Under the pieces are notes generated by a model that was given only the letters and a program-made list of their open reading frames with translations, did no database searches and was not told where the DNA came from. Below, in pieces: positions 43,222 to 54,478 of a stretch of DNA of 64,000 bases. How positions within the stretch are numbered: the stretch's first letter is position 1; every line of letters begins with the position of its first letter. A program made the translations under genes and the position numbers. Where the stretch lies: the NCBI GenBank assembly GCA_963735065.1, contig CAVTJL010000004.1:806001-870000 (forward strand), written 5' to 3'. The DNA comes from CAVTJL01 sp963735065 (GTDB lineage: Bacteria > Pseudomonadota > Alphaproteobacteria > Geminicoccales > Geminicoccaceae).

Positions 43222-44028
43222 TCAGGCGGCGCGGCGACGGCGGCGCTCGGCGAACTCCTCCTCGGAGGCCGACAGCTGACCGACCCAGGGGAAGCGGCGC
43301 CTCTGGGCGCTGTCATAGCCGAGATTGTGGGCGGTCGGGCTACGCGGCACCGAGCGCGGCTGGTCGTAAATGGTCCTGAAGACACGGTCCCAAAGGCTGC
43401 TGGTGATGCCGTAATTGCCCTGCTCACTGTGGAAGTGGTGCGCCAGATGCCGCTTCTTGATCGCGCGCAGCCAGCTGTTCTGGGGCGTGAAGGGCAGATG
43501 CTGGACGCAGTGGCAGAACTCGTAGCCGGAGAAGACGAGCAGCCCGGTCGCGAGCGCCGCGGTGGCGCCGGCCGGGCCCGCGATCGCCCAGCCCAGCGGC
43601 AGCGTGATGATGAGGATCGTCGGCAGAGTCGTGTAGAGCGCACCGAACAGAACCGACAGGTCGTGCGGGTTCTGGTGATGGTCGTAATGGATGCGCTTCC
43701 AGACCTTGGCGGTCAGCGGCGACTTGTAGAGCAGCGTCGAGTGGAGGAGCCAGCGGTGGATCAGATACTCGACCAGCGGATAGAGAACGAGGACCGTGGC
43801 CACGGCAGCGAGCGGGCCCAACGGGCCCTCGGCGAGCCAGACGGTGAGGCCGATCGAGATCGCGGCGAGAACCAGATAGGTCTGGATGGAATAGTGCGTG
43901 AAAAAGGCGACGACGAGGTCGCGCAGTGTCATCTTGTCCAGAAAATACGCACGTCCCGACCAGGGGCCGATCGACCCGAGCATCAGCCACACTCCACGCT
44001 GTCCGCGCAGCTCTGCCGCGCGATCCAT
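43222..44028 (-). CDS. Sterol desaturase/fatty acid hydroxylase family membrane enzyme
   Basis: 268 residues with about four hydrophobic segments and the di-iron histidine clusters: HRWLLH, HYDHHQNPH, FCHCVQH and HLAHHFH. FA2H-like enzymes of this family hydroxylate the acyl chain or sphingoid base of sphingolipids. It is the first gene of the minus-strand operon, 12 bp before the ceramide-synthase candidate. An ATG at residue 16 (MLGSIG) could be the real start. Confidence 0.88.
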   Translation of the reverse strand: MDRAAELRGQRGVWLMLGSIGPWSGRAYFLDKMTLRDLVVAFFTHYSIQTYLVLAAISIGLTVWLAEGPLGPLAAVATVLVLYPLVEYLIHRWLLHSTLLYKSPLTAKVWKRIHYDHHQNPHDLSVLFGALYTTLPTILIITLPLGWAIAGPAGATAALATGLLVFSGYEFCHCVQHLPFTPQNSWLRAIKKRHLAHHFHSEQGNYGITSSLWDRVFRTIYDQPRSVPRSPTAHNLGYDSAQRRRFPWVGQLSASEEEFAERRRRRAA

Positions 44029-44103
44029 AGCTAAGCGCGGCCGGCGCGCCAGACAAGCAGGCCGGCCAATTCGTCGCTGACCGCCAGGGGCAGGCGCCCT
44101 TCC

Positions 44104-46449
44104 CTAGCCCGCCAGCGGCTGCTCGCTCATCAGCCGGCGGATCCGCTCCACCGCGAGGCGAAGGTCGTCCAAAGGCTTGCGCCCCGCCATCACATGATCG
44201 TCGCCGATGCGCGAGACCAGGCCACGCGCCACGAGAGCCCGGACCAGAGCGGTCGGATCGCGGGGCAGGCTCAGGAGCCCGCGGGCCGTCGCCCGGTCGA
44301 CGAGCCTGCCCACCACATGCTGCTGGTGCGGCGTGCCGCGATAGGAGGTGCCACCACCGGTGAGGAGGGTGAAAGCCTTGACCAGCGGCCCCGCCACCGG
44401 CTTGCCCTCGTGCCAGCGGCGAAGCTGGAAGACGGCGGTCGGCCGGCCCATCAGCGAGGCCTCGGCCAGCGTCTCGGCGTCGATGCTCGTGACGACCGCC
44501 CGGTCCGCCAGCGCCAGCAGCGCCGCCCTCGCCGCCTTGGTCTCGGCCTGCGCCGGCCGCAGCACCTGCGCCGCCTGGCCTGCGGCACCCGTCACCGCAG
44601 CGAGGATACCCTCGCCGACGCCCGGATCGGCCAGGACCAGGAGCGAGCCTCCGGCCGCCTGGGCCTCACGTCCGGCGACGCGGCCAAGCTCAGCGGCCTC
44701 GGCCACCGACAGGACGAAGGGAAAGCGCACATCGGCCAGGAAGAGCGCGCTCCACGGCCGCGGCGGCTCGCCGATCCGCGCCCTCCAGACCTCGACCGCG
44801 GCCGCGAGCGCCCCGCGGTCCATGCCGGCCAGCGGTGCCGTCACGTGAATGACGTTGGGACGGATCGGCAGACGCTCGTCGGGTCCGGCCACGATAAGGT
44901 CGAACACCTCGAAGGGTGCGTTGGGGCGCCCGAGGTGAACGAGGCGGACGCCGCCGCCCGCCTGCTGGCGGATCCACCGCGCGATCGGCACGGTGGCAGC
45001 GTCGCTCGTGATCACGAGACCGGGCCAGGGCGTATCGAGCGGGCTCGACAGCGCCCGGTCGAGACCGGCGAGCGAGGCCCCGCGCAGCAGTGCCGGCAGA
45101 TGCGAGCCGCCCTTCAGAACGAGGCGCTTGGTCTCCCAGGGCCAGCCCAGGGCCTCGGCGAGGCCGATCGCCTGCCCGCTGTCGGGCTGAGCCGCGTCAC
45201 TGAGGAGCCACACGACGGGAGCACCCGGATCGGCCACGCGCCGCACGCCGGCGCCGTGGAGCTGGGTTCCGCCACCGATCGCGTCCAGGTGCCAGCTGAC
45301 GCCGGGGAAGCGCCCCGCCGCCTCGGAGAGGCGGAGCTGCCACCAGGCGGCGCTGCCGAGGCCCTCCGCGGCCGTGGCCCGCACCTCGACGACAACGAGC
45401 TTGCCGGCCCGCGCGAAGAGCTCGTCCAGCAGCCAGGGAATGTCGGCCGGCGGCACGCGCTCGAGCAGATCGGCCGCCACGATCGCATCGACGGGCTCCT
45501 CGGGCCACGCGGCACCACCGCGGAGCTGGAAGGCGGTCCGCTGCATGGCGCCCAGAGCCGATGTGTCGATGCGGTCGGGATCGCGCGCGCTGACGACGAG
45601 AACGCTGCCGACGTCGAGGGCGCGCGCCATCGCCGCCGCACCCTTTGAGGGCGGCGGGGCCGCAGCCTCGTCACCGGGATCGTTGCCGCCCAGCCTCGCC
45701 TCGAGCTCGGGGCTCGGCCTCTCGCGCGTGAAGACGCGGTAGCCCTCGGCGTCCGCGCGCTGCTCGAGATTGTGCCAGATATAGGCCAACGGATTGGGAT
45801 GGTAGGAATAGTCGTTCGGGAAGGGCTGCCAGGGCTGCTGGTGCAGGGCCGTATAGTGCAGGCACTTGGTGAGGCCCTCGACATATTCCTGGTCGCGTGC
45901 GTTCCACTGGGGATCGATCGCACCCCACAGGCCGGGCGTCTCCTTGGGCTTGGCGAGGAGAGCGTGCTTGCTGCCGGTGGCGGCCACCTCCCGGTTCCAG
46001 ATCGGCCACATCCGCTCGCAGTCGATCAGCATCACCGAGGTGTCGCTGGCCGAGATGGCGAGATAGCCGTGCTCGCCCATCTCGAGATCGAAGAGCAGCG
46101 CCGGGTCGGCCAGGTAGATCTGGTCGACGTCGTTGTAGATCGCCTTGCCGACGCGGCCGGCGAAGTCCGGGATGGCGTAACGGTAGTTGGTGAAGCCCGT
46201 GCGCCAGCGCCTGCGGTCGAAGCCCCTGACATTCTTCATCAGGTAGACCTCGTAGGTGCGGGCGGGATCGCGCACCTGCTCGATCGAGTAGAAAAAGATG
46301 CGCTCGGCCCGGTACTGGGCCTCCTCCGTGCCGAGGAAGATCCGCACGGGCGGCTTCTCGGAAGGCGTCACACCCGGCCGTGGTGCCAGCACCACCCGAT
46401 CCGGGTCGTCACGGAAGAATGGCCAGGATTCCTCGAGATCTTGCGACAC
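44104..46449 (-). CDS. Fusion: GT8-like glycosyltransferase, degenerate methyltransferase-like middle, ELM1-like C-terminal domain
   Basis: 781 residues from GTG 46449. Residues about 33-235 look like a GT8-type glycosyltransferase (RIFLGTEEAQYRAERIFFYSIE, DxD in YNDVDQIYL at 105-113, late HP-type NDYSYHPNP). Residues about 278-390 resemble the second half of a SAM methyltransferase (VDAIVAADLLERVPPADIPWLL) without a clear glycine-rich loop. Residues about 410-760 match the ELM1 family (PVVWLLSDAAQPDSGQAIGLAEALGWPWETKRL; SIDAETLAEASLMGRPTAVF), a GT-B-like fold found next to lipid and LPS genes. It may act on a surface glycan or glycolipid. Confidence 0.7.
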   Translation of the reverse strand: MSQDLEESWPFFRDDPDRVVLAPRPGVTPSEKPPVRIFLGTEEAQYRAERIFFYSIEQVRDPARTYEVYLMKNVRGFDRRRWRTGFTNYRYAIPDFAGRVGKAIYNDVDQIYLADPALLFDLEMGEHGYLAISASDTSVMLIDCERMWPIWNREVAATGSKHALLAKPKETPGLWGAIDPQWNARDQEYVEGLTKCLHYTALHQQPWQPFPNDYSYHPNPLAYIWHNLEQRADAEGYRVFTRERPSPELEARLGGNDPGDEAAAPPPSKGAAAMARALDVGSVLVVSARDPDRIDTSALGAMQRTAFQLRGGAAWPEEPVDAIVAADLLERVPPADIPWLLDELFARAGKLVVVEVRATAAEGLGSAAWWQLRLSEAAGRFPGVSWHLDAIGGGTQLHGAGVRRVADPGAPVVWLLSDAAQPDSGQAIGLAEALGWPWETKRLVLKGGSHLPALLRGASLAGLDRALSSPLDTPWPGLVITSDAATVPIARWIRQQAGGGVRLVHLGRPNAPFEVFDLIVAGPDERLPIRPNVIHVTAPLAGMDRGALAAAVEVWRARIGEPPRPWSALFLADVRFPFVLSVAEAAELGRVAGREAQAAGGSLLVLADPGVGEGILAAVTGAAGQAAQVLRPAQAETKAARAALLALADRAVVTSIDAETLAEASLMGRPTAVFQLRRWHEGKPVAGPLVKAFTLLTGGGTSYRGTPHQQHVVGRLVDRATARGLLSLPRDPTALVRALVARGLVSRIGDDHVMAGRKPLDDLRLAVERIRRLMSEQPLAG

Positions 46450-46560
46450 GCTTCGTGCTTCCGGCAGTAGGGGGCAGCCCGGGACTTGGCTTTCGCAGCT
46501 GAGGCCTTGTCTAGGATAATGCCCGCGCTGGCGTCAATTTGGCGGAAGCGCGCACCACCC

Positions 46561-48291
<1,731 letters not shown>

Positions 48292-48429
48292 GATCGGGCG
48301 ACTGAACCTTCCTGCTCATCTGCTGCCGGTGTCGGCGCCATCCCACAGATGGCTTGCCCGGCGCAAGCCGACAATGCGGGCGGGGCACGTTCCCGCGCGC
48401 ACTCTCCCCGCCGGCCGCCTCCTCCGTCC

Positions 48430-49515
48430 CTAGGGCTCGGCCGCCGGGCCGACCGGCGCGGGCTCGACCGGCCGCTCGCCCAAGACCCACTCGCGCAGGA
48501 TCGCCTGACCCAGGGCCAGCAGCACCGGCCCCAGGAAGATACCAAGAAAGCCAAAGGCCAGCGCGCCGCCGACCACGCCCAGGAAGACGAGCAGAAAGGA
48601 GAGATCGCTGCCGCGGCTGATCAGCCAGGGCTTGAGGAAATTGTCGACGCCGCTGATGACGAACGTGCCCCAGAGCGCCATGAAGATGGCCCATCCGATC
48701 GAGCCCTGGACGAAAAGCCACACCGAGACGGGAATCCACACGAGCGGCGGCCCCATCGGCAGGAGCGCCAGGAAAAAGGTGACGAACCCCAGCACGAAGG
48801 CGCCCTGCAGGCCGACGAGCCAATAGCCGATGGAGGCCAGAAGCGCCTGGGCGATCGCCGTGCCGACGATGCCGTAGACGACGCTTTTCACCGTGCCCCC
48901 GGCGATCTCGAGGAAGTGCTCGATGCGGTTGCCGACGACGCGGTGGCCGATCACCTGGGCCTGGGCCACCACGCTCTCGCCGTCGCGGTAGAAGAAGAAG
49001 GCGGCGAGAACGCTCATCGTCACCTCGAGCAGGCCGCTGCCGACCCCCACCCCCGCCTGGATCGCGACCGTGCGGATGGACGCGACATAGGGCTGGATCA
49101 GATCGACGAGGCTGCGCGTGTTGGTGGCGATCTCCATCCAGATGTCCGCGAGGTAGCTCCCGACGAGCGGCAGGCCCACGAGCCAGCCAGGCGGCCGCGG
49201 CGGGCCCATCGCCAAGAGGCTGCGGACGATGTCGATGATCCGGGCGATACCGTCGGCGGCGCTCGTCCCGACGAGCACGAGCGGCAGGATGAAGGCCATG
49301 GCGAGAAGGAGCGTCATGAGCGCGGCGGCGAGCGTGCGCCGCCGACCGAGCGCCTCGGCAAGCTCGCGATAGAGCGGCCAGGTCGAGTAGGCGAGGACGG
49401 TTCCCCAAAGCAGCGCCGAGAGAAAGGGCCGCAGCACGAGAAAGCAGCCCACGATCAGCACGAGAAGGGCGCCGATCCCGATGATGGGCTCGATCCGATC
49501 GCCAACCCTGCCCAT
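48430..49515 (-). CDS. AI-2E family transporter (PerM-like)
   Basis: 361 residues from ATG 49515; a TTG 72 bp upstream would extend it. About eight hydrophobic segments, including IEPIIGIGALLVLIVGCFLVLRPFLSALLWGTVLAY and the conserved LGPVLLALGQAILREW end, place it in the AI-2E/PerM family of membrane exporters. The substrate is unknown; the TqsA name does not show AI-2 transport. Confidence 0.88.
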   Translation of the reverse strand: MGRVGDRIEPIIGIGALLVLIVGCFLVLRPFLSALLWGTVLAYSTWPLYRELAEALGRRRTLAAALMTLLLAMAFILPLVLVGTSAADGIARIIDIVRSLLAMGPPRPPGWLVGLPLVGSYLADIWMEIATNTRSLVDLIQPYVASIRTVAIQAGVGVGSGLLEVTMSVLAAFFFYRDGESVVAQAQVIGHRVVGNRIEHFLEIAGGTVKSVVYGIVGTAIAQALLASIGYWLVGLQGAFVLGFVTFFLALLPMGPPLVWIPVSVWLFVQGSIGWAIFMALWGTFVISGVDNFLKPWLISRGSDLSFLLVFLGVVGGALAFGFLGIFLGPVLLALGQAILREWVLGERPVEPAPVGPAAEP

Positions 49516-49583
49516 GCGCGACGCCCTTCGATCGGATGCCTCGAGTGGATCGGACCCGGACGGCGACGGCGGGCCCGAGCGGC

Positions 49584-50502
49584 TCAACCCTTGGGGCGGC
49601 CCTTCACCTCGATCTTGGCCAGCTCCTCGTAGACCTTGACGACCGCGGAATCGTCCTCGCGGCCATGGCCGGCCGCCGCCGCCGCCAGATATTGCTGATG
49701 GGCCGACGCGGCGATGGGCAGCGGGAAGCGCAGCTCGTGGCCGGTATCGAGCACGATGCCCAGATCCTTGACGAAGATCTCGACCGCCGACAGCGGCGTG
49801 AAGTCACGACCCAGAATGTGCGGGACGCGGTTGGTGAACATCCAGGAGTTGCCGGCGCTGTTCGAGATCACGTCGTAGAGCGTCTCGGCGTCGGCGCCGG
49901 CCCGCACGCCCAGCGCCATGGCCTCGCAGGCGGCCGCGATGTGCACACCAGCCAGATGCTGATTGATCATCTTCACCGTGGAGCCGACGCCCGGCGCGTC
50001 GCCCAGCCGGTAGACCTTGCCGGCCATGGCCGCCAGCGCCTTCTCCGCAGCCTCGAACGCCGCAGGGGTGCCGGAGGCCATGACGGTGAGCTTGGCCGCC
50101 TCGGCGCCGACGCGGCCGCCCGAGATCGGCGCGTCGAGGAGCGGATGGCCCTCGGCCGCGAGACGCTCGCCCAGCTGCCGGGAGAAGGCGGGCGGGACGG
50201 TGCTGTGCAGGACGACGGTGGCGCCCTTCGGCAGCGCGCTCGCAGCACCGCCCTCGCCGAACAGCACGGCCTCGGCCTGGGCAGCGGTCGCGACGACGAG
50301 GATCAGAAGGCCGGCATCGGCCGCCGCCTCGGCCGGCGTCGCCACCGCCTCGCCGCCGCCCTCGGCGAGCTTGCCGACGCGCCGCCTCGACAATGTCGTA
50401 GCCCCGGACGGCGAGGCCGGCCCGCACCAGGTTGATGGCCATCGGCAGCCCCATCGCACCGAGGCCGATGAAGCCGACATGCCGGCCGCCAAGCTCAGCC
50501 AT
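49584..50502 (-). pseudogene. Beta-hydroxyacid (tartronate-semialdehyde/3-hydroxyisobutyrate) dehydrogenase, frameshifted as assembled
   Basis: ATG 50502 has GGGAGG upstream. The first frame gives MAELGGRHVGFIGLGAMGLPMAINLVRAGLAVRGYDI (the NAD(P)-binding site) and breaks at about 50371-50385. The other frame continues KLAEGGGEAVATPAEAAADAGLLILVV, then DAPISGGRVGAEA and the catalytic GSTVKMINQHLAG to the end KGRPKG. One extra base explains the shift; 919 bp minus one gives 305 residues, the normal length. An assembly error is likely. The glycerate kinase of the tartronate pathway lies 5 kb away. Confidence 0.88.
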
Positions 50503-50588
50503 AAAGACGCCTCCCCCGTCGCCGTGCATTCAGGCCCGCACCAATAGCCATGAGCGCCTTCGCGGACAAGGCGCCCATGCCGCACGGC

Positions 50589-51407
50589 TCAGCCGGACAG
50601 GACGCGGTGCTCGTGCACCGGGATGTTGCGACGAACCTTCTCGAGATAGGCGAGGTCGACACGCGCCGTGGTGAAGCCCACCGTGTCCTGCGCCTGCGCC
50701 ACGATATGGCCCCACGGATCGACGACGAGCGAATGGCCGAAGCTGTAGCGGACGTCGTTGCCCGACGGATAGGCGCCCCACTGGGCGGAGGCCGCGAGAT
50801 AGGTCTGCGTCTCGATCGCGCGTGATCTGAGCAGCACCTCCCAATGGTCCTTGCCGGTCTGCATCGTGAAGGCGGCGGGCACCATGATCACCTGAGCACC
50901 CTTGGCGGCGAGGCCCCGGTAGAGCTCGCCGAAGCGGAGATCGTAGCAGATCGTGCAGCCGACCTTGACGCCGTCGGCCTCGTAGACGACGAGGCGATCG
51001 CCCCGCCCGACCACGGCCAATTCCCGGTACTCCCGCCCGTCGGGCGCGGTGACGTCGAAGAGATGGATCTTTCGATAGCGGGCGATCTCGTTGCCGCCGC
51101 GGTCAAACGCCACCGTGGTGTTGTAGATCTTGTCCTGGCCGCGCTCGAAGAAGCTGCCGCCGTGGACGAAGACGCCGTGGGTCCGCGCGATGTCCTGGAG
51201 CGCCTTATAGGCCTCGCCCTCCGGCAGCGTCGCGGCCGAGGCCTGCTGGTCGGCGGTCGAGCCACCCATGAAGGCCCAGATCTCGGGCAGGACCAGGATG
51301 TCGGGGCGGTCCTCCCGCACCGCGTCGGCGGCGAGGCGCCGCGCCTGGTCGAGGTTGGCGGCCATGTCGTTGACCGAGTTCATCTGCAGGACGCTGATTC
51401 GCATCAT
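50589..51407 (-). CDS. Carbon-nitrogen hydrolase (nitrilase superfamily, Nit1/omega-amidase-like)
   Basis: 272 residues; the second ATG (51404) is an equal start. The catalytic triad of the superfamily is visible: Glu42 in LPEIWAF, Lys113 in YRKIHLFD and Cys154 in CTICYDLRF. QTYLAASAQWG and FGHSLVVDPWG are typical of the Nit1/deaminated-glutathione amidase group. Cytoplasmic. It is on the same strand as the dehydrogenase but with an 86-bp gap. Confidence 0.92.
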   Translation of the reverse strand: MMRISVLQMNSVNDMAANLDQARRLAADAVREDRPDILVLPEIWAFMGGSTADQQASAATLPEGEAYKALQDIARTHGVFVHGGSFFERGQDKIYNTTVAFDRGGNEIARYRKIHLFDVTAPDGREYRELAVVGRGDRLVVYEADGVKVGCTICYDLRFGELYRGLAAKGAQVIMVPAAFTMQTGKDHWEVLLRSRAIETQTYLAASAQWGAYPSGNDVRYSFGHSLVVDPWGHIVAQAQDTVGFTTARVDLAYLEKVRRNIPVHEHRVLSG

Positions 51408-51500
51408 CGGGTTCCCCGTGGCTCAGGCGATCCTAACGGGAACGTCCCGACCTCAAAAGGCCCGGGCGGCGATGACAGCCCCGCTGCCGCCCGAACGCTC

Positions 51501-52709
51501 TCAGGCCCGCACGAGCTCGGGCAGGCCCGCCACGCCCGCGCTGCCGGGGAAGACGAGCCGCTCGACGCCGTCGGCCGGCAGCCGCAGGTGCCCGACCAGC
51601 ACCGTCTTGAGCAGCGCCCGCAGATCGGTCGTAGGGGCCAGGTCGCGGCCCTGATAGAGGTTGGCGGCGGCGAGCCCGGGCCAGCGGCCGACGACCCTGC
51701 CGCCCTCGACGGCGCCGCCGGCGAGCATGGCCACGGTTGCGGTGCCGTGGTCGGTGCCGCCGGTGCCGTTCTCCCGCGCGGTGCGGCCGAACTCCGTCAC
51801 CACGACGACAGCCGTCTGCCCCCAGGCGTCGCCCAGGCCCTCTCTCAAGCTCGCCAACGCCTTGTCGAGCGTCAGGAGCTGCCTTGCCAGCCTGCCGTCG
51901 GCAGCGCCCTGGCCCACATGCGTGTCCCAGCCGTTCAGCTCCATGACGGCGACGCGCGCACCCTCGGGCGCTGCGAGGAGCCGGCCGGCCTCGCGCGCCA
52001 TCGTGCTGATCTCCTGGGCCTCGCGACGGGCCATCCCGGCCAGGTCGTCGCCGAGCACGCCGTCGATCATGCCGCGGGTGACCATGGCCTCGTGAAAGAC
52101 CGGGCCCAGCTGCGTGTCGGCCGCGTAGAGCGTCTGCAGCCGCGCCAGGAAGTCCTCGTCCGGGTCGGGTAGCAGCTCGGGCGCCCAGCTTGCCACAGGC
52201 GTCGGCCCGCGGAGGGTCAGCGGAACCGACTGACCGACGGCGAGCCCGATGCGCTTGCCGTCGGCACCCATCAGGCCGAGCGCACGGTTGAGCCAGCCGT
52301 CGCGACGCTCATGGGGCGCCGTCGTCCCGTTCTCGAGCAGGTCCTGGCCGTCGAAATGCGAGCGCTCGCGGTAGGGCGTCGCGACGGCATGGACGATCAG
52401 AAGCTGCTGCGAGGCGAACCAGCCGTGCAGCGTGGCGAGCGACGGGTGCAGGCCGAAGCGGCCGTCGAGGTCGAGCAGGCCGCCTGCAGCACCCGGCTCG
52501 GCGAGGGCGAGGCCTCCCCGGACCTCCCGGTAGTCCGGATCGGCGTACGGTGCCACGGCGCCCAGCCCATCCATGGCGCCGCGCAGGATGACGGTGACGA
52601 AACGCTCGCTCATCGGTGCCGCCGCCAGCAGCACATGCGGCGCCATCAGGCCCGCCCCGGCCAGGCAGCAGGCACCGGTCATCCGCAGGAGGGCGCGGCG
52701 GCTCGTCAT
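51501..52709 (-). CDS. DUF1501 family protein (exported by Tat)
   Basis: 402 residues from ATG 52709. The N-terminus MTSRRALLRMTGACCLAGAG is a Tat signal with a twin Arg. FVTVILRGAMDGLGAVAPYADPDY and later MELNGWDTHVGQG, VVVVTEFGRTARENGTGGTDHGT show the alkaline-phosphatase-like DUF1501 domain. Function unknown; it is nearly always paired with a DUF1800 protein, as here. Last gene of the ECF sigma operon. Confidence 0.93.
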   Translation of the reverse strand: MTSRRALLRMTGACCLAGAGLMAPHVLLAAAPMSERFVTVILRGAMDGLGAVAPYADPDYREVRGGLALAEPGAAGGLLDLDGRFGLHPSLATLHGWFASQQLLIVHAVATPYRERSHFDGQDLLENGTTAPHERRDGWLNRALGLMGADGKRIGLAVGQSVPLTLRGPTPVASWAPELLPDPDEDFLARLQTLYAADTQLGPVFHEAMVTRGMIDGVLGDDLAGMARREAQEISTMAREAGRLLAAPEGARVAVMELNGWDTHVGQGAADGRLARQLLTLDKALASLREGLGDAWGQTAVVVVTEFGRTARENGTGGTDHGTATVAMLAGGAVEGGRVVGRWPGLAAANLYQGRDLAPTTDLRALLKTVLVGHLRLPADGVERLVFPGSAGVAGLPELVRA

Positions 52710-52713
52710 GGTG

Positions 52714-54030
52714 TCATCTCCGCTGGAACGCGGGGCTGGCGACCAGCATCGCGGTCGCCTCCGCGGCCGACGGCGCCCGGGCGACGGCCTGGCCGAGGGC
52801 CGGGTCCGCGGACGGGCCGAAGCTGGTCTCGAGAGCCTTACGGGCGTCGACGGTGCCGCCGGCGCGCCGCCCGAGCGACACGGCCCACCACGCACGCTGG
52901 AGAAGCGCAGCCGAGGCGAGCCAGCCGGCGGCCGTGTCCGGCCAGCCTTCGGGCGAAGGTGCTGCGAAGGGCTGCTGCCCGAGCAGCCGAAGCGAGCCGA
53001 GCAAGCCGTCGTCGGGAAGATCGAAGGCGAGCGCGCGGAGCGCCGAGACGACGAGCTCGTTGGGCGACTTCACCTTCGTGACGCCCGGCTGCCACGCCTC
53101 GTCGGCGTCGAGGAGGGCACGCGTCACCGCGCCGAGATCGCCGTCGCTCTCCGAGAACACGCGTGCCAGCCTGTCGACGAGCGCGGGCGGCGGGCTGTCC
53201 GCCACCATGTGGCGGGCGAGCTGGACGGCGACGTGGCGAGCCGTGGCCGGGTGGCGCGCCAGGGCATCGAGGGCGTGCTCGCCCTCGTCCATGCCGGCCT
53301 CGGGGTAACGGACGCCGAGGAGCACCTTCTCGCCCGGCTCGTGCGCGCGGGAACGAAAGAGGAAGGTGCCATCCTCGCCGATCGACCAGCCGCTCAGGAT
53401 GCGGGCGAGCTCGGTCACGTCCTTTTGGGTGTAGCCGCCGCCGACACCCAGGGTGTGAAGCTCCATGAGCTCGCGGCCGAGGTTCTCGTTGAGCCCCCTG
53501 CCGCGCCGCTCGCCCACCACCGAGGCGGGCCCGACCGAGCTCGCATTGTCGAGATAGAGCAGCATCGCCGGATGCTTGACGACCGCGCCCAGCATGTCGC
53601 GGAAGCGACCCGTGACGTGCGGCCGGATCGCCTCGCGCTCGAAGGGCCCCACGAGCGCCATCACCACCGGCCTTTGAATGGAGACCGTGAAGTGGTTGGA
53701 CCAGAAGAGAACAAGCCGCTCGCGGAAGCTGGCGTCCGAGGCGATCAGGGCCCGCGTGCGCGCGATCGCCTCCGTGCGGTAGGCATGCGCCATCGCCTCA
53801 CGGAGCTGACGCTTCGCCTCCGGATCGACGGCCGGGCCCCGGCCCGCCATGATCTGGGCCATGGCCTCGGCACCGCTGGCAAAGGGCTGGAGCTGCTCGG
53901 GCAGCGGGGCCGGCCCGTCCAGCTGGCGCAGGACGAACGCCCGCGGATCGGCCGCGGCTGCCGCGAGCTCTCCAGGCCGGGCGCCCAACCCCATCCGGCT
54001 GGTCGCGACGAAAGCTTCCTCGGTGGTCAT
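52714..54030 (-). CDS. DUF1800 family protein
   Basis: 438 residues. RMGLGARPGEL near the start, FWSNHFTVS, PAMLLYLDN, NENLGRELMELHTLGVGGGYTQKDVTELARILSGW are the signature blocks. Function unknown; always found with DUF1501, and the pair may handle an exported polymer. It is 4 bp before the DUF1501 gene and 1 bp after the metal-sensor gene. Confidence 0.94.
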   Translation of the reverse strand: MTTEEAFVATSRMGLGARPGELAAAAADPRAFVLRQLDGPAPLPEQLQPFASGAEAMAQIMAGRGPAVDPEAKRQLREAMAHAYRTEAIARTRALIASDASFRERLVLFWSNHFTVSIQRPVVMALVGPFEREAIRPHVTGRFRDMLGAVVKHPAMLLYLDNASSVGPASVVGERRGRGLNENLGRELMELHTLGVGGGYTQKDVTELARILSGWSIGEDGTFLFRSRAHEPGEKVLLGVRYPEAGMDEGEHALDALARHPATARHVAVQLARHMVADSPPPALVDRLARVFSESDGDLGAVTRALLDADEAWQPGVTKVKSPNELVVSALRALAFDLPDDGLLGSLRLLGQQPFAAPSPEGWPDTAAGWLASAALLQRAWWAVSLGRRAGGTVDARKALETSFGPSADPALGQAVARAPSAAEATAMLVASPAFQRR

Positions 54031-54031
54031 G

Positions 54032-54478
54032 TCAGAGCTTGCCCATCACCGGCGGCCACCAGCTCGTGCGAATGCCTGCCGGCATCGCGACGGCAGCCTC
54101 CACGAGGACCTGATGGAACACGTTCTGCGTGGCCGCGGTCTCGTCTCGGAGATGCGCCAGCGCCTGCTCGAGCGCGCCCCGATCGAGCTTGGGCGCCTTG
54201 ATCAGCTTCGAGACCGAGCGGCGCGCGTCACGCAGCTGGTGGACCTGATCCATGATCTGCGCCTGATGGGCCATGAAGGCGGCACGCACCGCCTGCTGCC
54301 CGTCGGGCGGAAGATTCTGCGAGAAGCGGCTGATCGCCCTGTCGATGAGGCTGCCCTGGGGTGGCCGCTCACCCTCGGCGAGCCTGCCGCCGACGACCAA
54401 GCCCGCGACGAACAGGTTGCCGGCGAGCGAGAGGACGAGAGCGGCGAGAATTGCTACCGCCCAGGACCGGCGCAGCAT
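54032..54478 (-). CDS. Periplasmic heavy-metal-sensor/CpxP-Spy-like protein
   Basis: 148 residues from ATG 54478, which overlaps the anti-sigma stop. One N-terminal hydrophobic segment (WAVAILAALVLSLAGNLFVAGLVVG) anchors a helical domain with LPPDGQQAVRAAFMAHQAQIMD and LRDARRSVSKLI, the Metal_resist/CnrR-like pattern. It probably works with the anti-sigma factor in envelope or metal sensing. Confidence 0.8.
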   Translation of the reverse strand: MLRRSWAVAILAALVLSLAGNLFVAGLVVGGRLAEGERPPQGSLIDRAISRFSQNLPPDGQQAVRAAFMAHQAQIMDQVHQLRDARRSVSKLIKAPKLDRGALEQALAHLRDETAATQNVFHQVLVEAAVAMPAGIRTSWWPPVMGKL

